Of a DNA stretch of 20,862 nt, positions 16,082 to 20,862 are shown in pieces. Position 1 is the stretch's first letter; each line of letters starts with the position of its first letter. The stretch lies in IMG/VR virus record IMGVR_UViG_3300010392_001058, positions 1 through 20,862 of that record; one strand, 5' to 3'. Below the pieces are notes generated by a model. The model saw nothing but the letters and a program-made list of their open reading frames with translations. It was not told where the DNA came from and made no database searches. The DNA comes from a virus. A program made the translations under genes and the position numbers.

Positions 16082-18718
16082 TTAAAGTATCTCTGTAATC
16101 ATTACTCTTGCTTCATCTGTATCTAAAGCATCTACAGTAGTAATAGTAATCGCTGATGTTGAGGTTCTTTCAACTCCACAAAACAAATCATCAAAAGGAG
16201 ATTCGTTACGATAAATTTGAACCATTACATCTCTTGTTCCTAAATTGTGAGTAACAGTGTATGATGTTGCCGAGCCGTTACCAATATTTGCTACTGCATT
16301 ATGATTGTTTCCAATACAAGTTGTAACTGCTTGACAAAAGTCTGTTATTTGTGACGCTGGTATTGCAATAGTATTTTCTGACATTGCAGTCACAAAACCT
16401 TTAGCGTCAACCGTTGCATTTAAAGATTTAGTTACACCACCGTATGATGCTGCTGTTACACCAGAGTTATCTATTGTTACAAATCCATTTGCTGTTACTC
16501 CAAAGTTTGCCGAATCAAATCCTGCAACCCCTTTTGCTGTTGCACCATCAGTTGCTCCTGCTCCTGCAATGTTTTCGTCAGCTATAACAACCGTATAGTC
16601 AGACTTAGCTGGAGATGAACTTGCTGCAATATCTGAATTTGCAAATAATAAATCTCCTGGTTCTAATTGTGTACTAAAGAATGCTGAACCTGCTACAGTA
16701 ACTACAAAGAAGTCACCATTATTTAAGGCTACGTTGGCAGCTCCAGATAATGCAGGAGAGTTTGTACTTGCATTATATCCTCCTTGAAATGCTCCTACTC
16801 CTCCAACTTGTGCTAATACATAAGCTTTCGAAGCTGCATCTGTTGAAGCAGAAGGTGTTGTTGGTACAGTTACTTGACCAGCAAAAGCCGATTGACCTGT
16901 TCCTGTTACATTTAATGCTCCTGATGTTTCTATTCCTCCAGTACCTACATTTAAACTTGTTGTAACTGTTACATTACTTGGTAATCCAATAGTTATATCA
17001 CCACCGTTACCTGTAGATGGTGTTGTTATTTCAATCTCCGAAGTTGTTCCTGAGAATTTTGCAGTTGTTGTTGAACCTCCAGAAGAACCTACTAATGATA
17101 ATGTAGACTCGTTAGAAGACACAGCACCTACACTTAATGCATACTTTGCATCTGTATTACTAACTGTGTTAGTTATTGTTACTGATCCTGTTGAACCACT
17201 AACACTAATTCCTGTTCCAGCTGAAACTGCCGTTACACCTGTGTTGGATATTGTTACGTTTCCTGTTGCACCACTTACACCAATACCTGTTCCTGCAACA
17301 TTACTTAATACACCATCATTTTGTATATCAAGTATAAATCCATTAGAACTTGTAGTAATACCTGTTCCTCCTTGGAATGTAGCTGTTGAACCCGCTGTTA
17401 CGTTTGCTGAGGTACCACTGTCTCCTGTTAATTTCCAACCACTGTATACAGTAGGTGATGTTGGCATTGTAACAGTCTTTAAGTTTAAGGCTGTTAAATG
17501 ACCTGTAGAATTTGTAGTAACCGAATCAACTACGTCAAAAGTCCCTGCTGAACCTGGTGACGATGAACTTGAGGTATCACTTCTTGAAGTAGTGTCGTGA
17601 GAAAGAGTAACTGTTCTTGTTCCACCAATACTTCCACTTATATATGTGCCACCAACAACATCTACTACTTGACCATTACTAACTGTTTGATTTGATCCAG
17701 TTGTTGAACCTATAGTCCATGATGTCATTGTTCCTGCACCACCATTAGATGCGGCAGTTATTCTACCTTGTGCATCAACCGTAAAGTTAGCCGAAGTATA
17801 AGAACCAGCAGTAACCGCTGTATCATCAAGAGTAATTGTTAAAACATCTGTTGCAGCAGCTGCTGTAGTAAGACCTGTTCCTCCTGTAAAAGTTGCAGTG
17901 TTTGTGTCACTTATAGTTTGTGATCCTGTATCTCCAGCCATTGTCCATGAAGACATTGAGCCAGTTGGGCCTGTATAAGCAATAGTTACCGCTCCAGTTG
18001 CACCACTTACAGATATATTAGATCCAGCTACTGCCGAAGTTACACCTGTATTAGTTAAAGTCATTCCTGACGCAGTAGTTGCAGTTCCAATACCTGTTCC
18101 TCCTGCAATATCTACAGTTACTCCATTTGTAACTGATAAATTAGATCCTGAATCACCTTGAAGAGTCCATGAAGTATATCCACCTGGAACAGATGCCCAT
18201 ACATTATCACCTCTCAAGAAAGTAGAACTACTTGGAGAACCAGTTGCTGATAAATCTATGGTTCCCATAGTTACAGCTCCTGTAGCACTAGAGTTTGCAG
18301 TTCCAGCAGAAACAAATGTTCCGTTAGCATTAGTAAATGATGTTACTCCTAATGTAGCCGTTCCATTTGATGCGGCTGTTACAATACCCTGTGCATTTAC
18401 AGTAATACTTGCGTGAGTATATGATGCAGCTGTAACACCAGAGTTTGGCATATTAACTGATATTGTTCCGCTACTTGTTATTGGTGAACTACCAATAGTT
18501 AGGTAATTACTAGACACCCCAACAGACGTTACGGTACCTGCATTACTGTCTAAAGTAATCCAATTAGAGCCATTATAAAATTTAAGAACATTAGAGTCTG
18601 ATCTATATATTAACTGACCCTCTCCAGTTACGGATGGATCAGAAGTTACGTTCTGTACTTTAAAGTTTTGTAGCTCTGTATTATTGAGCGAGACATTTTG
18701 TAAAAAATTAATTGCCAT
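16082..18718 (-). CDS. Tail fibre, 878 aa, modular, with a beta-rich receptor-binding tip
   Basis: Probable main tail fibre. The N-terminus (INFLQNVSLNNTELQNFKV, then GQLIYRSDSNVLKFYNGSNW, residues 3-53) is the common fibre anchor pattern. The shaft holds GTVTSVGVSS...SPITSSGT (61-85) and a repeat with AQGxxTAASNG (about 95-119 and 302-326, degenerate at 754-780). Four copies of a 43-45-residue module begin at 183, 257, 333 and 427 (for example SWTMAGDTG...FTGGTGL). VPTTPSASTDAASKAYVLAQV (618-638, in pieces) is a widespread fibre motif close to the trimeric tip. The last 70 residues (TVTHNLGTRDVMVQIY and onward) resemble the end of the 240-aa protein and probably form a beta-sandwich tip. No lyase or peptidase motif is seen. 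Its ATG lies 20 bases after the outer-membrane protein stop. Confidence 0.87.
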   Translation of the reverse strand: MAINFLQNVSLNNTELQNFKVQNVTSDPSVTGEGQLIYRSDSNVLKFYNGSNWITLDSNAGTVTSVGVSSNYLTIGSSPITSSGTISVNMPNSGVTAASYTHASITVNAQGIVTAASNGTATLGVTSFTNANGTFVSAGTANSSATGAVTMGTIDLSATGSPSSSTFLRGDNVWASVPGGYTSWTLQGDSGSNLSVTNGVTVDIAGGTGIGTATTASGMTLTNTGVTSAVAGSNISVSGATGAVTIAYTGPTGSMSSWTMAGDTGSQTISDTNTATFTGGTGLTTAAAATDVLTITLDDTAVTAGSYTSANFTVDAQGRITAASNGGAGTMTSWTIGSTTGSNQTVSNGQVVDVVGGTYISGSIGGTRTVTLSHDTTSRSDTSSSSSPGSAGTFDVVDSVTTNSTGHLTALNLKTVTMPTSPTVYSGWKLTGDSGTSANVTAGSTATFQGGTGITTSSNGFILDIQNDGVLSNVAGTGIGVSGATGNVTISNTGVTAVSAGTGISVSGSTGSVTITNTVSNTDAKYALSVGAVSSNESTLSLVGSSGGSTTTAKFSGTTSEIEITTPSTGNGGDITIGLPSNVTVTTSLNVGTGGIETSGALNVTGTGQSAFAGQVTVPTTPSASTDAASKAYVLAQVGGVGAFQGGYNASTNSPALSGAANVALNNGDFFVVTVAGSAFFSTQLEPGDLLFANSDIAASSSPAKSDYTVVIADENIAGAGATDGATAKGVAGFDSANFGVTANGFVTIDNSGVTAASYGGVTKSLNATVDAKGFVTAMSENTIAIPASQITDFCQAVTTCIGNNHNAVANIGNGSATSYTVTHNLGTRDVMVQIYRNESPFDDLFCGVERTSTSAITITTVDALDTDEARVMITEIL
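17312..18172 (-). repeat. Four copies of the shared SW-type module in the 878-aa fibre
   Basis: Modules start at residues 183, 257, 333 and 427 (offsets 74, 76 and 94). Each runs (S/G)W-x-x-x-G-D/T-x-G, then V/I-x-x-x-x, then GG-T-G/Y-I/L, then a final Thr/Ile strand. Between modules lie GTGI-VSGATG-VTI repeats (for example 474-495 and 498-518). Confidence 0.7.
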
Positions 18719-18738
18719 GTTATCTGTGTTTTATATTG

Positions 18739-19131
18739 TTAAAATTTATAGGTTAAGCTTAATTTAAGTTCTCCTTCACTATCTTCTGATTCCATATCTA
18801 ATAAATAAGAAGGCTCAATATATAGGTTGTCCCAAACATTTAATGCATATCCAACTCCCAAAGACACTTCTTCTTCTTCAGTTATTAATCCATATGCAAA
18901 TAGGTGTTCACCAAATATATATCTTGCTATCAAATTATAATCTTCCCCGTTCATCATTATACCTGCACTTATTTTATCCATAGAGTACATTACTCCTATG
19001 TTATCTGTTAAGTTGTCTAAACTTATTTCTTCTCCGTCTGCTGGTGAACTAATCATGCTAGTTACCATAAATTGTGCTGAAGCTAAAATTGTAAATAAAC
19101 TTAATATTGATGTTAAAAATATTTTTCTCAT
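18739..19131 (-). CDS. Small secreted outer-membrane beta-barrel protein, 130 aa
   Basis: Has a clear Sec signal peptide: basic start MRK, hydrophobic core (IFLTSILSLFTILA) and cleavage most likely after ASA at residue 19, leaving Gln20. The mature part of about 111 aa shows alternating hydrophobic strands, such as NIGVMYSM (44-51), SAGIMMNG, YNLIARYIF, EVSLGVGYALNV (88-99) and NLYIEPSYLL. The last strand, ELKLSLTYKF, ends in a C-terminal Phe, the usual recognition signal for outer-membrane barrel assembly. I count about six to eight strands, so a small barrel. There is no lipobox Cys. In a phage this suggests alteration of the infected cell surface, such as superinfection exclusion or receptor masking. 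Lambda Lom is a small outer-membrane protein encoded among tail genes, a parallel in position but not shown to be homologous. A virion role is unlikely with a signal peptide. Confidence 0.72.
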   Translation of the reverse strand: MRKIFLTSILSLFTILASAQFMVTSMISSPADGEEISLDNLTDNIGVMYSMDKISAGIMMNGEDYNLIARYIFGEHLFAYGLITEEEEVSLGVGYALNVWDNLYIEPSYLLDMESEDSEGELKLSLTYKF

Positions 19132-19145
19132 GTTTTGTTTTTTAG

Positions 19146-19868
19146 TTAGTTAAAAAAGGCCTTTCCTGTTTGTGCCCCGTTAAAAGTTATTGTTACTTGG
19201 TTTAAACTATCATACTCTACATCTCCGTATACTGTTTCTAACGCTGAGTTAACAACAGATACTGACGGATACTTATTTAATCCATGATTTATTACCCAAG
19301 GATTAGCAGCTACATTCTGAGAAAACACATAATTCTTGTCTCCAGAAACAGCTCCGCCATACGTTAGCAAAGATATGAAATAATCTTTATCGTTTTGTAG
19401 GTTACCTGCACCCGCCTTAAATGTAACTCCAATATCAAAAAAATCAGTCTCTACACCATCTTGAGCCGCTGAATTCCAATCATATACACCAAAGTTTGAT
19501 GGATCGTCAGTTTGTGATATTAAAACAACTGAAGATATTAATGGTACTGAGTAGTAGGAAGAAACGTCTATGTTTGATTTTAACATAAACTTACTTAACA
19601 TAAAGGTTGTTAAAGAAGAAAAGGCTGGTGTTCCTGCTCCAGAATTTGAAAATGATATTGTTCCTGATCTTCTTACCTCTCCTGTGTTCCAGTTCTGATA
19701 CTGATACCTTAAGGCGTTACTTTCTATTTTATTATTTGTATTTAAAAATACAGCAATATCGTCAAAAGTAAAATTCTTTGTTGCCATGTCATTAATAGCA
19801 TCACTACCAATTACTTTGTCAGTTCCTACTATTATAGATTGTATTGGATAAGAAGATATTTTTGACAT
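19146..19868 (-). CDS. Short tail-fibre-type protein, 240 aa
   Basis: Structural adsorption protein. Residues 1-42 (MSKISSYPIQ, then DKVIGSDA and NFTFDDIAVF) resemble the N-terminus of the 1324-aa fibre and probably form the same virion anchor. The middle is beta-rich without repeats. The last 53 residues (NPWVINHGLNKYPSVSVV and onward, ending TGKAFFN) carry a W-x-I-x-HGL tip pattern found at the end of many phage fibres, and similar in outline to the end of the 878-aa fibre. With both anchor and tip but almost no shaft, it may be a short fibre, a spike or a fibre-tip adaptor. It begins in a TAATG junction with the holin stop. I see no catalytic motif. Confidence 0.75.
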   Translation of the reverse strand: MSKISSYPIQSIIVGTDKVIGSDAINDMATKNFTFDDIAVFLNTNNKIESNALRYQYQNWNTGEVRRSGTISFSNSGAGTPAFSSLTTFMLSKFMLKSNIDVSSYYSVPLISSVVLISQTDDPSNFGVYDWNSAAQDGVETDFFDIGVTFKAGAGNLQNDKDYFISLLTYGGAVSGDKNYVFSQNVAANPWVINHGLNKYPSVSVVNSALETVYGDVEYDSLNQVTITFNGAQTGKAFFN

Positions 19869-20272
19869 TACTTGTTTTTGATTTTAGTTCCTTTTTCATA
19901 TGAGCGTCCTCCAAAGTATGCAGCAACAACTGTAACTAGCAAAACTTTTAAAAGATCTTTCCACTCATCGTCAACTACAAAGGTAATAAATCCTGAATCA
20001 ATAAAAATAAGCAAGATTGTACTAAAAATCAAAAATATTAAAACAGCTGGTCTAACTGTTTTAGACAAATAGCTGTCTGAAGCCATGTCGCTTTTCCAGC
20101 GTTCTGTTACATTCTTTTGTTCTTCATTAGCAGCGTTATTAAATATCTCTAACATTTCTTTTTTAAACGCTACTTTTTCATCAGGAGTTTGAACAAACTT
20201 GTCAACCACATTACTAACCTTGTCTGCCACTTCCATTCCTGCTGATCCAAATATCTTACTCCATATACTCAT
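19868..20272 (-). CDS. Holin of the GTA/3TM family, 134 aa
   Basis: Probably makes the inner-membrane lesion that releases the endolysin. The N-terminal 70 residues are soluble and helical (SIWSKIFGSAGMEVADKV...; QTPDEKVAFKKEMLEIF). Then comes a hydrophobic helix at about 75-93 (PAVLIFLIFSTILLIF), a short turn with DDEWKD, and a second helix at about 107-121 (LLKVLLVTVVAAYFGG), ending RSYEKGTKIKNK. The RP...  first helix and the YFGGRSYEK end are the hallmarks of the family known as holin of 3 TMs, for gene-transfer-agent release. Only two strong membrane helices are evident, with the N-terminal part possibly amphipathic. It overlaps the amidase by four bases (ATGA), which gives a standard lysis pair. 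The gene looks intact. Confidence 0.85.
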   Translation of the reverse strand: MSIWSKIFGSAGMEVADKVSNVVDKFVQTPDEKVAFKKEMLEIFNNAANEEQKNVTERWKSDMASDSYLSKTVRPAVLIFLIFSTILLIFIDSGFITFVVDDEWKDLLKVLLVTVVAAYFGGRSYEKGTKIKNK

Positions 20273-20682
20273 AATTCATTATATTCTTTTGTTGCATCAA
20301 AACTAGGGCACTCTTTGCTTGAAAAATCTCTATGCCCATAAACAACTGCTTCAGGGTGAAATTTTTTTAAAGTTTTAAGAAGTAAAATTAAAGATTCTTT
20401 TTGTTGATCTGTTCTAGTGTCCTCCCAACACTTCATGTCTTTATCCATCCCACCGATATAACATATTCCCAAACTATCATAGTTATGTCCCGAAACATGG
20501 GCACCATACTTGTCAACCATTCTACCATACTCTATTTTTCCATTTAACCTTACAACAAAATGATAACCTATATCGTCCCAGCCGTTTCCTTTAACATGCC
20601 AGTCTCTAATATCTTCTGCTGAAAAATCTTTATTTCGAGGAGTAGCAGAACAATGAACAATAATTTTTTTTATTGCTCTCAT
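20269..20682 (-). CDS. Endolysin: N-acetylmuramoyl-L-alanine amidase, T7-lysozyme type, 137 aa
   Basis: Cuts the bond between N-acetylmuramic acid and L-alanine in peptidoglycan to lyse the host. A single Amidase_2 domain fills the protein. Zinc ligands are His10 (IIVHCSAT), His117 (YGHRDFS) and Cys125 (KECPSFD). Tyr40 (IGYHFVV) and Lys123 match the catalytic Tyr46 and Lys128 of T7 lysozyme. Other family marks are WDDIGYHF (35-42), GAHVSGHN (60-67) and SLGICYIGG (70-78). There is no signal peptide, so it depends on the holin encoded next, whose ATG overlaps its stop as ATGA. At 137 aa it is close to T7 lysozyme (151 aa) and lacks a cell-wall binding domain, as usual for phages of Gram-negative hosts. 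T7 lysozyme also binds its own RNA polymerase; I see no evidence for that here. Confidence 0.95.
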   Translation of the reverse strand: MRAIKKIIVHCSATPRNKDFSAEDIRDWHVKGNGWDDIGYHFVVRLNGKIEYGRMVDKYGAHVSGHNYDSLGICYIGGMDKDMKCWEDTRTDQQKESLILLLKTLKKFHPEAVVYGHRDFSSKECPSFDATKEYNEL

Positions 20683-20685
20683 TCA

Positions 20686-20862
20686 TTATTTTCTTAGTTG
20701 ATAAATTCTATCGTCTAACCTATTAAGAGTTTCTTTCATTTCTGACATTTCTGTTTTTATAAAAACCAACTCCTTTTGTATTTCTATCATTTGTTCTGAC
20801 GATGTTTGGCTAGGCTTTGGTAATTCTTTAGCTACTTCTATTTGAGCTTGTAGAGAATAATA
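20686..20862 (-). CDS. C-terminal part of a coiled-coil protein upstream of the amidase (partial)
   Basis: Open frame from the right edge to TAA at 20686-20688, 58 visible residues; the N-terminus lies outside the window. It reads as a helical coiled coil: SLQAQIEVAKELPKPSQTSS, then EQMIEIQKELVFIKTEMSEM, then KETLNRLDDRIYQLRK. Hydrophobic residues fall at regular heptad-like spacing in the last 38 residues. The visible part has no membrane helix. It ends three bases before the amidase ATG, so it is cotranscribed with the lysis pair. A membrane-anchored coiled-coil lysis accessory protein (as XhlA-type proteins accompany holins elsewhere) is possible if the missing part contains a membrane helix; an assembly or structural protein is the alternative. 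Confidence 0.6.
   Translation of the reverse strand, partial: YYSLQAQIEVAKELPKPSQTSSEQMIEIQKELVFIKTEMSEMKETLNRLDDRIYQLRK

Noticed and set aside
17166-17501. Plus-strand open frame of 111 codons
   Set aside because: It is antisense to the repeat region of the 878-aa fibre. Its Pro/Val-rich product is the mirror of Gly/Thr repeats, and no start context supports it.
8583-18718. Repeated DNA in the fibre region as a CRISPR array or tandem non-coding repeat
   Set aside because: The repeats are in frame, degenerate at DNA level and explained by protein modules of fibre shafts and beta-rolls.

Overview
The window looks like part of the genome of a tailed double-stranded DNA phage (or its prophage or metagenome contig) that infects a member of the Bacteroidota, probably a marine flavobacterium. 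Host evidence: the DNA is strongly AT-rich; gene starts are preceded by A-rich leaders rather than clear Shine-Dalgarno sequences; all three intergenic gaps of 40 bases or more carry a TAnnTTTG element like the Bacteroidota -7 promoter box; and the late genes are of types common in marine flavobacterial phage contigs. The host call is inference.

All supported genes lie on the minus strand and are packed end to end, often with TAATG or ATGA junctions. In transcription order (right to left) they form five blocks. (1) Lysis, 20862-19868: a cut coiled-coil protein, a T7-lysozyme-type amidase and a two-helix holin. (2) Adsorption, 19868-8583: a 240-aa fibre-type protein, a secreted outer-membrane beta-barrel protein, fibres of 878 and 736 aa, a LamG-lectin protein, a 90-aa coiled-coil protein and a 1324-aa fibre ending in a YadA-head-type beta-roll. 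(3) Small genes, 8573-7371: a 44-aa protein found by hand, a conserved 74-aa protein, a protein of two GroES-like domains and a 91-aa helical protein. (4) Packaging, 7393-2709: large terminase and portal. (5) Head, 2707-1: a lysine-rich 102-aa protein, a probable scaffold and the major capsid protein, cut by the left edge.

The parts fit one late programme. Scaffold and capsid protein assemble on the portal, possibly helped by the phage co-chaperonin. Terminase fills the head, the fibres and lectin bind the host surface, and holin plus amidase release progeny. The outer-membrane protein probably alters the surface of the infected cell. Internal promoters appear to re-start transcription before the 736-aa fibre, before the 90-aa/1324-aa fibre pair and before scaffold/capsid.

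No tail tube, sheath or tape-measure gene is visible, so the tail type is open. The long terminase and portal, and the portal-scaffold-capsid order, recall crAss-like and other podovirus-like Bacteroidota phages, but this assignment is tentative. I see no tRNA, rRNA, CRISPR array, insertion sequence, integrase or attachment site. No stretch over 300 bases lacks a gene.
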